From Oasisia sp. SBJ-2009 (taxonomy: Eukaryota > Annelida > Polychaeta > Sabellida > Siboglinidae), in contig OZ024857.1 of NCBI GenBank assembly GCA_964017155.1, positions 2,351,701-2,415,700 of the forward strand: DNA of 64,000 nucleotides, read 5' to 3'. Position numbers and translations under genes: made by a program. Below are positions 36,519-46,373 of this stretch, piece by piece. The notes under the pieces are model-generated. The model saw only the letters and a list, made by a program, of their open reading frames with translations, had not been told where the DNA came from and ran no database searches. Every line of letters starts with the position of its first letter. The first letter of the stretch is position 1.

Positions 36519-36689
36519 ATGTCAGATGTCGAAAGCGTCCTGACGGTAACCAGTCGTGCTACAGGATAGTCCGGAAGGCGATGAGATGGGAGGCTGCGAG
36601 GACGTACTGTCGGTCATTCAGGGATGGGATGGACCTTGTTTCAATCGAGTCTGCAGAAGAGAATGCATTCGTGGCTTCCTACATAAAAC
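36519..36689 (+). CDS. C-type lectin, exon 2 (N-terminal half of CTLD)
   Basis: Acceptor tattgtag, donor AAAC|gttagt, 171 bases. It encodes residues 79-135: CRKRPDGNQSCYRIVRKAMR then WEAARTYCRSF..MDLVSIESAEENAF. The pattern C..SCY......W.EA...C......LVSI.S..E..F is the canonical first half of a C-type lectin domain. The segment is invisible as a long frame because it is short and flanked by stops, and was recovered by reading through the splice sites. Phase fits exons 1 and 3. Confidence 0.9.
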
Positions 36690-36861
36690 GTTAGTCTTAA
36701 GAGCAAACAGTAGTTTCTACTCACTAAGATACACCTAATTTTTATTCCTAGCCAAATTTACCCATTCTCCGTTTGATGTTACAATAGTTGACCCTTACAA
36801 GATTTGTAACTGAATAATACAATTTCTCAGAACGCTATATGCGTTATTTGTATGACCGTTG

Positions 36862-37033
<172 letters not shown>

Positions 37034-37402
37034 ATGCTTCATTTATGCTTACGTTTAGTTGCAATCATTATGTTTGTAGAAAATTGTGTTTCTGCTAATG
37101 CGACAGTAACTTGCGAATATGTAGTGGCTGGCATAATGGTCTTGTTTTGTGAAGAATGGTGCCGCGTGATCGTAGTTAAATGGCTTACATAGTGATACTC
37201 TTATCGTGTATTGGCATACCTTCGTCAAAACACTACGGCATTTAATATATACTACTCACACAAACGGAGCTCGTCTACGCGTATGCAAGTGTGCATGTAG
37301 TTCACACGAACCAAATTACGTATGCATGTTTGCATCTGTTATGCGTATTTGTGCACCTACACATAAACGTATTAAATTCGTTGAAAACACGTTTATTTTC
37401 AG

Positions 37403-37659
37403 ACTCACATGGCTCATGTGTAGTAAAGTTTCACACGTCTGGACGGAAAGACGCTACGGGAGTTTGGAGGTGGATGGCGACCGGGCAGCCATTTCACTTT
37501 ACGTCTTGGGCACCAGGACAACCGGACAATACTGCTGGCAACTACTGCTACATATGGAACCAGAAACTCGGGTGGAACACCTGGGATGATTATAATGATG
37601 GCAACAGATGTTTCCTTTGTGAATATGATCTCAACTTCCCATCTCACTGCCATAAGTAG
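37403..37659 (+). CDS. C-type lectin, exon 3 (C-terminal half of CTLD)
   Basis: Acceptor tattttcag, 84 residues to TAG. It contains the CTLD core: VWRWMATGQPFHFTSWAPGQ, then PDN (QPD motif, residues 175-177), C184, and NTWDDYNDGNRCFLCEY with C205 and C208. QPD is the form usually tied to galactose-type binding, while EPN favours mannose. The second site reads WDD (196-198) instead of the usual WND, so calcium and sugar binding may be kept but altered. No residues follow the domain except NFPSHCHK. Confidence 0.93.
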
Positions 37660-37952
37660 AATCGAGGCTGACTTAATACCGAAGTTACATACTTCGCTGT
37701 CTAACACCATATAACCACATGCAAGATATTGCATTATAAAGAAACTGGTGGGAGACATGTCAATATCGTAGCGTTGATCCGTTCGCTGTAACTTTATTAT
37801 ATTACTAACGACCAGATAGCTAATGTTTAGAGTTAACCGGAATTATAGGTTTTACTTTGAATAACCGTTAATTTTTTTATCAAATGACGGACAACTCAAA
37901 CACACACAACATCTACATTATGTATACGCCTTAAGCAATATAAATATTGTTG

Positions 37953-37958
37953 AATAAA
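37953..37958 (+). terminator. Poly(A) signal AATAAA, lectin gene
   Basis: About 295 bases after the lectin stop codon and 70 bases before the LTR retrotransposon. Confidence 0.6.
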
Positions 37959-38026
37959 TACATCTTGTTTTATTGTTTGATTTCGTTAAACATATTTTAC
38001 ATTGAATGCAATATTGTATGTAATAG

Positions 38027-38409
38027 TGTCATGGACAGCCATGACGTTGTTTGGGTATTTTGGCTGATTAATGGAGTTTGGATAGTGGTGGCACCATCTG
38101 TTGGTTAAATAGGTGGTTGATTGGTGGTAATCAACCGTGGAGGGCGCTGTTGTGTTATTAGCTGTGCGGGAGCGGGATTTGGTTGGCGCGGGAATGATAT
38201 GTCTTTTTGAATTGCTGCTGTGAAAGCAGCCACACGTGTTTTCAAGTACGATAAGAGTGCCAGCATGATTTTACTTGAAGAATTACCCAGTTATGTGCCT
38301 GTGATGTACATTGTATCCTGACGCCGATTGTGGGCAGGGTCTTCTTCTTCTTCTGTGTAAATAAAGATTTGTGATACGGGAATCCAACGCTCCGTGTCCA
38401 TCCTTGACA
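38027..38409 (+). repeat. 5' LTR
   Basis: Begins TGTCATGGACAGCCATGACG and ends ..CATCCTTGACA (TG..CA termini). The start folds into a 7 bp hairpin, GTCATGG-acag-CCATGAC. It contains an AATAAA signal (gtaaataaagattt). I find one difference from the 3' LTR, T at 38046 against C at 44378, so the insertion is young. Confidence 0.95.
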
Positions 38410-38411
38410 AC

Positions 38412-38430
38412 TGGTGTCCGGAAGTGGGAT
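38412..38430 (+). other. Primer-binding site
   Basis: TGGTGTCCGGAAGTGGGAT starts two bases after the 5' LTR. TGG is the complement of the universal tRNA CCA end. The rest resembles the tRNA-Leu-type site (TGGTGTCAGAAGTGGG) known from some bivalve Ty3-like elements. Confidence 0.7.
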
Positions 38431-38494
38431 CGCCCAGCAAAAAGAAATCAGAAGACCCTGCTGCACAGTCGTGTAGTTTATACAGACTACCAGT

Positions 38495-38683
38495 ATGACG
38501 GACGAGGAAATTGCGGCGTTATTGGCAAAGTCCCATGCTGCGTTAGTGGCAGTGTTTATGGATGCCCTTCAGCTCGATTGGGCCCCACCTGCTCCAACAG
38601 GTAGACCGGTGGTTGAGCGGTGCGAGGTGATGAGACCGGTGGTTGAGCGGTGCGAGGTTGCGACGTGTGAGGTGGTTGAGTGA
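38495..38683 (+). CDS. Short leader ORF of the LTR element (gag start?)
   Basis: 62 codons (MTDEEIAALLAKSHAALVAV .. PVVERCEV) ending in TAG-like TGA. The second half is made by a 30-base tandem duplication (accggtggttgagcggtgcg), which repeats PVVERCEV. It may be the original gag N-terminus cut off by this duplication. No known motif. Confidence 0.35.
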   Translation: MTDEEIAALLAKSHAALVAVFMDALQLDWAPPAPTGRPVVERCEVMRPVVERCEVATCEVVE

Positions 38684-38688
38684 TGTGA

Positions 38689-39080
38689 TGGTGGCCAGCA
38701 GTAAGAATTCTCAACTGCTTAGCCAGTTGAAAGGCAATCAAGTTGCGTATGGAGCCCTGGTGGAGCAGCTCAGAGAAATGCGTGAGGAGCTTGGTGAGCA
38801 GAAAAGCCAGTTCTGCAAACAGGTGGCAGAGCTGCAGAGCAATCTGTCCGCCGTCTGCAGCAAGAGGGATGCCACAGTTTGTCTCTGTGAGACCACTCAA
38901 GTGGATGCGGAGCTCTTCCAAAGCCAGGTGGAGAGGCTGGAATGTGAGAGGGGCGAGGCAGAGGTGAGCAGAAAACATCGGAATTGGCTGGCTGCATGGA
39001 GACAACCATATAATTTGTTTGGAAGAAAGGCCAACGTTTATCGTTGGTGCAGGAAGTGGCACACCTCTGCATGTCTGTAG
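38689..39080 (+). CDS. Gag-like coiled-coil ORF of the LTR element
   Basis: About 130 codons from an ATG at about 38689 to TAG. It is coiled-coil rich (QLKGNQVAYGALVEQLREMR, EELGEQKSQFCKQVAELQSN) and ends in WLAAWRQPYNLFGRKAN..WHTSACL. There is no CCHC knuckle. It sits where gag is expected and is in a different frame from the leader ORF, so the coding capacity is decayed or the protein is a shortened gag. Confidence 0.4.
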
Positions 39081-39130
39081 AACTTGCCAGGTCTGTAATC
39101 TGTATATATCTCCTAAACACAGTGTTAGAA

Positions 39131-39459
39131 GATAGTTGCCTGCATGAGCAGGACATGGCGTTCGCCACTATCTTATCGTTTGTCATTTTGAGGTCTCTTG
39201 TTAGAAGATAGTTGCCTGCATGAGCAGGACATGGCGTTTGCCACTATCTTATCGTTTGTAATTTTGAAGACTCTAGTTAGAAGATAGTTGCCTGCATGAG
39301 CGAGACATGGCGTTTGTCACTATCTATTCGGTTGTCATTGTGTTGTCTCTAGATAGAAGATAGTTGCCTGCATGAGCGGGACATGGCGTTTGCCACTATC
39401 GCATAATGTAAAAATTCACTGGTAGTTCCCTGCACTAGCGGGACATGGCTTTTCTCTAC
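39131..39459 (+). repeat. Array of five hairpin-forming repeats in the LTR element
   Basis: Copies at 39131-39172, 39207-39248, 39283-39324, 39359-39400 and a diverged one at 39420-39459, spaced 76 bases. Each reads GATAGT-tt-style start, CCTGC-atga-GC(A/G)GG inner stem, acatggcgtt loop, then ACTATC. The outer stem GATAGT/ACTATC becomes GGTAG/CTACC in copy 5, and the inner GCAGG becomes GCGGG (still pairing through G-U) in copies 4 and 5. Copy 3 has one inner mismatch. Confidence 0.85.
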
Positions 39460-40094
39460 CTTCGACTGCAATGTGTTGCTTGTAAGGCATTGGTCCCAGG
39501 CTAAGGTAAATTGACACAATAATAGTTGTGGCAATGGGTGTCACCTTGCTGGCTGAGATATAGTCCAGGGGAAATTATACTTCTATTTGCAGGTAGTGTG
39601 AAAATGGTTATGATGTTTGCTCCATGTGGAGACAGGGGTCGCCCGCGTCATTTAGCATGTTTAATTTTGCTATGTTGTTCATTTTGGTTTAGACCTTATG
39701 TACTTTATATTCAATGCTATGAAAGTCTCGATATTTGCGGTTACATGAGATAAGACGTGTGTTTTCGGAGCTCCACTACATAGCATGATTTGATAAGTTG
39801 TACGCGTATAATAGACATTCCGACTGTCAAGTGAGTAAAACAGTATCCTGCTATTTTACATATGTGAACAAGTTCACAACTCCGACAGTGAAAAACGACA
39901 AAATTCGTACAATTTATCGGTAGAACTGGAAATATCGCCCAGTTTGGCTGTATGGCGCGGTAAATTCCATCCCCGGTGACACATTGTGAGTTCTGAGTGC
40001 CTACGAAGAACAATAGCAGCGAGCGGTGACAACGATAGTGTGACCGTTACAGGCTAATCGCGTGTCACTCACGTTGATTGTTAGCCACACCACC

Positions 40095-40871
40095 ATGCCG
40101 AAACAAAGGCCGACCAAGTCCGCTGCAAGTGGGTGTTCAGCGGAGGCCCTGAGTGGTGACATTCACATCGACGCGGATGACACCGGGAGTCACGATGCCT
40201 TTGTTAAGAAGCTACTACAGGTCCAGCAAGACGCCTTCCAGGCATGTCTGCAGAGCGCTATCGCCGAGATTAACCGGAGGGTAGACAACTTCATGCGGGA
40301 AACAACAACCTCGCTGACTGAACTTCGAGTCAGTCTACAATATACGCAGACGCAGGTAGACGAACTCACTGCGAAGCAAACAAACGACAACGGTGACGAC
40401 CTGGGAAGAAAACTGCGCGACTGTGAAGACACCATCGCCAGAGTTGAACGCACCGTCGACTACCAGGAGAACCAGTCCCGACGGTGCAATCTGCGATTCG
40501 ACGGCATTCCGGACGCAGAAAACGAAACCTGGGAGCAGGCGGAAAAAAACGTGCGCCGAGAAATGACAACATCGCTGGAACTTCCGGAAACTCAAGTACG
40601 CGCCATGACGATCGAGCGGGCACACCGAACGGGCCGCACCGGATCGAAAGCCCGGACCATCGTGGTCAAATTCGCTCAGTACAAAGACCGCGAGCTCGTG
40701 CTTGCGGCGGCCAAGAAAAAACGACCTCGTGGGATATATGTGAACGAAGACTACTCGCAGAGAATTATGGCGAGACGCAAAGAACTTCTCCCCAAAATGA
40801 TGAAAGCACGCGAAGAAGGGAAGATCGCTTACCTGTCGTTTGACAAGTTGGTGGTAAGAGATCGTGATTAA
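40095..40871 (+). CDS. LINE ORF1 protein (coiled coil plus RRM-like)
   Basis: 258 residues from an ATG in good context (caccaccATG). N-terminal basic segment, a long coiled coil over about residues 40-140 (VDNFMRETTTSLTELRVSLQ, LRDCEDTIARVERTVDYQEN), then an RRM-like/Transposase_22-type part (QSRRCNLRFDGIPDAENETW, MTIERAHRTGRTGSKARTIV, KRPRGIYVNEDYSQRIMARR). This is the L1-ORF1p layout: RNA-binding chaperone that packages the element RNA. It ends 41 bases before ORF2. Confidence 0.9.
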   Translation: MPKQRPTKSAASGCSAEALSGDIHIDADDTGSHDAFVKKLLQVQQDAFQACLQSAIAEINRRVDNFMRETTTSLTELRVSLQYTQTQVDELTAKQTNDNGDDLGRKLRDCEDTIARVERTVDYQENQSRRCNLRFDGIPDAENETWEQAEKNVRREMTTSLELPETQVRAMTIERAHRTGRTGSKARTIVVKFAQYKDRELVLAAAKKKRPRGIYVNEDYSQRIMARRKELLPKMMKAREEGKIAYLSFDKLVVRDRD

Positions 40872-40912
40872 AAGCACGTAAATGCAAAATCATTAAACGA
40901 CGAACACTCATA

Positions 40913-43900
40913 ATGCCTGTACATACTGAACTCTTTTACGAACACGAAATAGACATATTATTGTATAATGATTTGCCTACACAGTGCAGGTATTTCACCC
41001 CTGCACAGTTTTCAACAAACTTTAGCGGTACTGATCGGGCAAACAATCTAAGTGTTATACACTTCAATGCCCGGAGTCTAAAAGCCAACTTAAATAAGAT
41101 TAAGGACACTCTTCGAGAACTAGAGTATAAGTTCCATATTATTGCAATTTCGGAAACTTGGTTTAAAGAAAACAATTGGGATGGAAATGAAGTAACTAAT
41201 TTTCATGACGCATTTTTAGGTTACAAATTGTACTGCAACTCCAGAAACAACAAAACAGGCGGTGGTGTTGCCATATTTGTATGCGAATCTCTACTTAGGA
41301 ATTGTGAATCTCCTAATATATGCCTGCGGAACGTATCATATGCGATTGATGAATGTTTCGAAAGTATTTTTATTGAACTACAGATCAGTAAACATTCAAA
41401 AATCAATGTCGGCTGTATATACAGAGCACCGAATACTAGCATTAGCAAATTTAATGAAAATTTATCATATATACTAGGAAATCTTACCAGTAAAGTGGTG
41501 TACATATGTGGTGATTTTAATATAGATCTATTACACTGTGAAGAACAAACTGAATCGAAACATTTCGTTGATCAAATGTTCAGTTCTGGATTGTATCCCT
41601 TGATCACCAGGCCAACAAGAATAACAGGCACGACTGCAACTATAATAGATAACATTTTTTGTTCTGAGCTATGCAGAAACAAAATGTGCGGCATTGTTTT
41701 AAGCGATGCTACGGATCATATGCCAATTTTCGTTCTGTGTGATAATAGTACATACGTGACCAATAATAATGATCAAAAAGTGAAGTATAACAGAACATTG
41801 GACGATGAAGCCTTAAGCAAATTTGAACAAGACTTAAGCCATACAAACTGGGAAACTGTACTGAACGAATGTAATCCCAATTTAGCATACTTGCAATTTA
41901 TGCAAATACTAAGTAACACCTACAACAATGCTTGTCCTGTCAAAATAAGAATGTATACAAACAACACTAAACGGAAGGAAAAACCTTGGATATCAAGAGG
42001 CCTAAAAAATGCTTGCATTAAAAAAAATAACTTGTACTTAGCATTTCTAAAAAGAAGGTCATTGTTAACAGAAAGTCGCTATAAAAACTACAAAAACAAG
42101 TTAACAAAAATCTTGCGTATTGAAAAAAAGAACTATTATAGACAGAAACTGGAAGAGTGTAAGGCCAACGCTAGTGAAACGTGGAAAATTCTTAACACTA
42201 TAATTGGCAAAAGAAAGTCGGAAGCAAAACATTCAAATGAATTCATTGTTGATAACGATCGAGTAACATTAGACAACGAAGAAATTGCTAATCATTTCAA
42301 TAACTTCTTTGTTAACATAGGTACAATATTATCTAACAGTATAGAGCCATGCCAAGGAACACAACCGACTGACTTTCTAAAAAACCAGGTATCAGAGTCA
42401 ATGTATATGTATCCCGTTACTGAGAAAGAAGTAAGCGAAATTGTGTCAGGGTGCAAAAGTAAGACTTCGTATGGACACGACGAAATCAGCATGAAAACTG
42501 TTAAACATGTAATAAAGCAAATTGTAAGACCTTTAACCTATATATTTAACAGATCATTAATCACCGGAATATTTCCAAATGACATGAAAACGGCAAAAGT
42601 TATTCCTGTTTTTAAATCAGGAGATCGTCTCCAATTTTCTAACTATAGACCTATATCACTGTTACCCCAATTCTCCAAAATACTAGAAAAAATATTTAAT
42701 AAAAGGTTAATGTCATTCATTGAAAATCATCACGTATTGACTGACGGGCAATATGGCTTCAGAAGTAATCACTCAACTTCATTAGCGTTAACCGAATTTG
42801 TCGAAAAGGTAACTTCAGCAATAGATAAACAAGAAAGCACTATCGGGGTCTTTATTGATCTGAAGAAAGCATTTGACACCGTTGATCATAAAATACTGCT
42901 AAGTAAGTTACAATGTTATGGAATAAGGGGTTTGGCACTAGATTGGATTAAAAGTTATTTAGCCAATCGTGGTCAGTATGTGTGCTATAACAACAGTAAT
43001 TCAGAGCTAAAGAATATCAAGTGTGGAGTCCCACAAGGATCAATCCTGGGCCCAGTACTATTTATTTTATATATAAATGACATGTGTGAAGTGTCAAAAT
43101 TGCTTAATATTATTTTGTTTGCAGATGACACTAGCATTTTTTACTCAACTAGGAATATTGTGGATATAACATGTACAGTTAATAACGAACTAGAAAAACT
43201 AGATATATGGTTCAGAGTTAATAAATTATCGCTTAATGTGAACAAAACCAATTTTATCATGTTTACAAATAAAAAACAACTTAGACCAACAGTAAACATT
43301 GTTTTGAATGGAAAGAACATTGAGCAGGTGTCACATACAAAATTCCTTGGTGTAGTCATTGATGAAAACTTAACGTGGAGAGAGCAGATAAAAACGGTTG
43401 AAACGAAGGTATCAAAAAGCATAGGTGTTTTGTATAAAACAAAGGATGTTCTTGATATTCAATCATTACGCACGTTATACCAATCACTTGTTGAACCATA
43501 TATGTCTTATTGCTGTGAAATATGGGGAAATACGTATCCGTCTAGAGTAAGAAAACTCTCTCTGCTACAGAAAAAAGCTATTCGAATAATATATAGTCTT
43601 GATTACCATGGTCATACATCTGTATTTTTTCACTGTTCAAGAATTCTTAAACTTCAAGATTTAATTACACATAGGACTATGGTTATGCTTTATAAAGCAA
43701 ACAACCACTGTTTAGAAGGTCGTGTACAGGCGTTCTTTGAACCAACTGCAGCCGTACACAAGTATGATACCAGACAATCTAAACTATTTTATGTTAAAAA
43801 AGCGAACACCACCCATAGACTACTGTCAATTACTGTCAGAGGAATACACGTATGGAACGGTCTTGAAAGTAATATAAGACAGTTGCCAAGTTTACTACAA

Positions 43901-43945
43901 TTTAAAAAAAGTTTAAAGTCGACGTTACTTTCTTCGTATTTATGA
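40913..43945 (+). CDS. LINE ORF2: AP endonuclease and reverse transcriptase
   Basis: 1010 residues. The N-terminal third is an exonuclease-endonuclease-phosphatase domain with SVIHFNARSL, IIAISETWF (catalytic Glu), GGGVAIFV, YICGDFNIDLL and SDATDHMPIF. The reverse transcriptase follows: VIPVFKSGDRLQFSNYRPIS, GQYGFRSNHST, GVFIDLKKAFDTVDHK, CGVPQGSILGPVLFILYIND and the catalytic ILFADDTSIF. The C-terminal part has VEPYMSYCCEIWGNTY and ends HVWNGLESNIRQLPSLLQFK. No stop or frameshift was seen. It carries out target-primed reverse transcription. RNase H is not evident, consistent with CR1/L2/jockey relatives. Confidence 0.97.
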   Translation: MPVHTELFYEHEIDILLYNDLPTQCRYFTPAQFSTNFSGTDRANNLSVIHFNARSLKANLNKIKDTLRELEYKFHIIAISETWFKENNWDGNEVTNFHDAFLGYKLYCNSRNNKTGGGVAIFVCESLLRNCESPNICLRNVSYAIDECFESIFIELQISKHSKINVGCIYRAPNTSISKFNENLSYILGNLTSKVVYICGDFNIDLLHCEEQTESKHFVDQMFSSGLYPLITRPTRITGTTATIIDNIFCSELCRNKMCGIVLSDATDHMPIFVLCDNSTYVTNNNDQKVKYNRTLDDEALSKFEQDLSHTNWETVLNECNPNLAYLQFMQILSNTYNNACPVKIRMYTNNTKRKEKPWISRGLKNACIKKNNLYLAFLKRRSLLTESRYKNYKNKLTKILRIEKKNYYRQKLEECKANASETWKILNTIIGKRKSEAKHSNEFIVDNDRVTLDNEEIANHFNNFFVNIGTILSNSIEPCQGTQPTDFLKNQVSESMYMYPVTEKEVSEIVSGCKSKTSYGHDEISMKTVKHVIKQIVRPLTYIFNRSLITGIFPNDMKTAKVIPVFKSGDRLQFSNYRPISLLPQFSKILEKIFNKRLMSFIENHHVLTDGQYGFRSNHSTSLALTEFVEKVTSAIDKQESTIGVFIDLKKAFDTVDHKILLSKLQCYGIRGLALDWIKSYLANRGQYVCYNNSNSELKNIKCGVPQGSILGPVLFILYINDMCEVSKLLNIILFADDTSIFYSTRNIVDITCTVNNELEKLDIWFRVNKLSLNVNKTNFIMFTNKKQLRPTVNIVLNGKNIEQVSHTKFLGVVIDENLTWREQIKTVETKVSKSIGVLYKTKDVLDIQSLRTLYQSLVEPYMSYCCEIWGNTYPSRVRKLSLLQKKAIRIIYSLDYHGHTSVFFHCSRILKLQDLITHRTMVMLYKANNHCLEGRVQAFFEPTAAVHKYDTRQSKLFYVKKANTTHRLLSITVRGIHVWNGLESNIRQLPSLLQFKKSLKSTLLSSYL

Positions 43946-44358
43946 ACAATTAACACAATGCAAAAAAAAATATTATTGTTGGTTGTATTAAATCTCATAA
44001 CTTTTACTATAACTATTACGCATTTTAGTTGAGAAGGGCATAGCGCCTTACAAGTCATATGACTTCTGCTATGTCCTTTTAACAACAGCACCGATATTAT
44101 ATTGTATTGTCGTTACCATTATGTATTGTATTATTTTTCATACTATGTTGTATATTCCTGTGTTGCTGTTGTTAAATAAACATTCATTCATTCAAAGTGT
44201 AATGGGGTTTGCTCCAGGTGGAGACGGGGGTTGCCCGCACCAACCAGTGAGTGTAATCATGTGTACTACTGTCTTTTTATTTTTACTGTGTTTATTGTGA
44301 GACCTTTGGTACACAAGTGTTTGGTAGTGGTGTAATCCGTGGGCGGATACAAACAAAA

Positions 44359-44741
44359 TGTCATGGACAGCCATGACGCTGTTTGGGTATTTTGGCTGAT
44401 TAATGGAGTTTGGATAGTGGTGGCACCATCTGTTGGTTAAATAGGTGGTTGATTGGTGGTAATCAACCGTGGAGGGCGCTGTTGTGTTATTAGCTGTGCG
44501 GGAGCGGGATTTGGTTGGCGCGGGAATGATATGTCTTTTTGAATTGCTGCTGTGAAAGCAGCCACACGTGTTTTCAAGTACGATAAGAGTGCCAGCATGA
44601 TTTTACTTGAAGAATTACCCAGTTATGTGCCTGTGATGTACATTGTATCCTGACGCCGATTGTGGGCAGGGTCTTCTTCTTCTTCTGTGTAAATAAAGAT
44701 TTGTGATACGGGAATCCAACGCTCCGTGTCCATCCTTGACA
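44359..44741 (+). repeat. 3' LTR
   Basis: Same 383 bases as the 5' LTR with a single difference at 44378. Preceded by gggcggatacaaacaaaa, which only weakly resembles a polypurine tract. Confidence 0.95.
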
Positions 44742-44745
44742 ATAG

Positions 44746-46373
44746 CAAAAACTGTCTTAGTATAATAGCTAATATACGTTCTGTCTACTTTTGGAATAGC
44801 CCGTAGCACATGCAAATAATGACTGTATCGAGACAAATATCGCATAGAAGTGGTGGAGCTGATAGTTCTTAATGGAACAAATATCCAACAGGACACACTC
44901 CGTCTTCAGAGTTCTAGCCTGAGAAAAGCAACTGTTGATACTATCCGACGTGCAACCCCATGCATTCATTACGTGCCTACGCCAATATGTTCGATGTTAA
45001 TTGCAATATACAATATTAATTACCCCTCATTCATTTGCTGGATTAACAGTCCATATCACGTCGTTAGACTTTATGCGGTATTCAATGTACTGGTGTGTGA
45101 ATCAACGTGGAAGAGAAACCACAACTGGATACTTAATTTCATATGTTCTTTAATTTATATTCAGTCCCAAACAAGTAATGTCTCAAGTCACTGATGGCAG
45201 AAGGGGATAGGGGTTGTGATGTTGATAAATGCTCGCATTCGTCTCGTCATAACGTCTGCTTACGACGTTTTATTGGTGGGCGAATGGGGCAGAACCAAAA
45301 GTAAGACAATACATTAATAAATTAAAAGTAAGTTCTAATCTTACGCTGTATCCAATCATCAGGACTGCTGAGATTGCATTACACGTTAATCCCTGGCAGA
45401 ATTGTTCAATCGATCAACACCACCCCGATTTCTCTGGGAAGCATCCAGTCACGCTTCAATTGATGCGCAAGGATTATTCATGCACAAATATCCACCATGG
45501 TCTGTAATCAGATACTGCTTCATACAGCTGAGTGAAGTTGAGCGCGTACATTCACTCCGTCTACCCTCAGCCATTCGTCTATGGTACAAAATCTCGGCCA
45601 GCACCCTCATGGCCGTCAAAGCGGCAGTTGAAGTCGGGGTTAAAAGCAACCCCCTTGATAAACTGTTCCGAAAATTTAAAACAGTTTTATCTACGCTTAT
45701 AAACTGCGCATGCGCGAACAGAAGTAACCACGTGATTGTGAAGAAGAAGAATTCGGAACCCAGTGCCCGAATGTGTACACCATATCTATCCTGAAAACAT
45801 CCAAGTTAACAAGTACATTGCAATTTAAATATAATTATTCTGCAATAAGCCGGGTTTTTTTAAATCGTAAACATTTGCCTGTTCAAAAACAACACATATA
45901 TACATAAAGGAGGTTCTCAGCTTCACAAATGATGGCCGTTATGAAAGACACATATGTATAGTGCTGATTTGTGGTATGTAATGAACGTCAGGTCAAACAC
46001 GTAGCATAAATAGTATCCTGTTGCGCGCAGAACACAGTCCTTTTTCACAAATGAGCTGTCCCATATTATACACAACCAAACAGAAATAAAAAAATCTATT
46101 GCATTACATTCAAGCAGGGATATAGATCACAAATCAACTACACATGGGACTTGTGTTACAGCCAATGGCTAAGTTTGAAAAAATAAAGTGCCCTACCTCC
46201 ATAAAGTTGCACTAGCCAAATTAGCTTAGCATTGGTCAGTCATTAAGCTACTTGTCTCTGGTGTACCACGTGTCATTATGTTCTCATCCCTATTTCAAAT
46301 GTTTTTATATATGATGCGTAAGATACAGTTCATCCATTGCTTACAGGAAAGACTAACAGGATAGGGGAGAGCG
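44746..46373. other. Intergenic with two unexplained open frames
   Basis: Frames at 44850-45194 and 45402-45794 were read; only the second is discussed separately. Otherwise nothing recognised. Confidence 0.4.
45402..45794 (+). CDS. Uncharacterised ORF, possible LINE C-terminus remnant
   Basis: 130 codons. The stretch VERVHSLRLPSAIRLWYKIS .. NPLDKLFRKFKTVL has the order of a LINE ORF2 tail (S..LP.AIRLWN.L..........F+..L), but without the usual WN and without a reverse transcriptase nearby. I do not recognise it securely, and it may be chance. Confidence 0.2.
   Translation: MFNRSTPPRFLWEASSHASIDAQGLFMHKYPPWSVIRYCFIQLSEVERVHSLRLPSAIRLWYKISASTLMAVKAAVEVGVKSNPLDKLFRKFKTVLSTLINCACANRSNHVIVKKKNSEPSARMCTPYLS

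Larger units (their letters stand above)
39720..44194 (+). mobile_element. Two-ORF LINE (CR1/L2-like), apparently full length
   Basis: Non-LTR retrotransposon lying inside the LTR element. It has a 5' UTR (start uncertain, given as approximate), ORF1, ORF2, a 250-base 3' UTR with AATAAA and a terminal (ATTC)n tail ending at 44194. Tails of short tandem units rather than poly(A) are typical of the CR1/L2 group. Both ORFs are open, so it could be recently active. I found no clean target-site duplication. Confidence 0.85.
38027..44741 (+). mobile_element. Non-autonomous LTR retrotransposon, split by a LINE
   Basis: Two 383 bp LTRs (38027-38409 and 44359-44741) bracket the element. The flanking bases ATAG (38023-38026 and 44742-44745) form a 4 bp target duplication. 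A primer-binding site follows the 5' LTR. Between the LTRs I find only a gag-like coiled-coil frame, a hairpin array and noncoding DNA. There is no protease, reverse transcriptase, RNase H or integrase belonging to the element, so it must be mobilised in trans. About 4.4 kb of the interior is a nested LINE. A ~110 bp internal segment (..tttgctccatgtggagacag.. at about 39600-39710) recurs at about 44200-44320 on the other side of the LINE. The Ty3-type assignment is a guess from the primer site and TSD length. Confidence 0.88.

Noticed and set aside
38027..38409. Hammerhead ribozyme in the LTR (retrozyme)
   Set aside because: No CTGATGA/GAAA core pair was found in the LTR, so the retrozyme model does not apply.
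39131..39400. CRISPR array
   Set aside because: Regular spacing and palindromic repeats, but the spacers are similar to each other, and it lies in an animal LTR retrotransposon.
39600..44250. Interpreting the flanking duplication as the LINE target-site duplication
   Set aside because: The copies are too long and too diverged for a LINE in a host element whose LTRs are almost identical.
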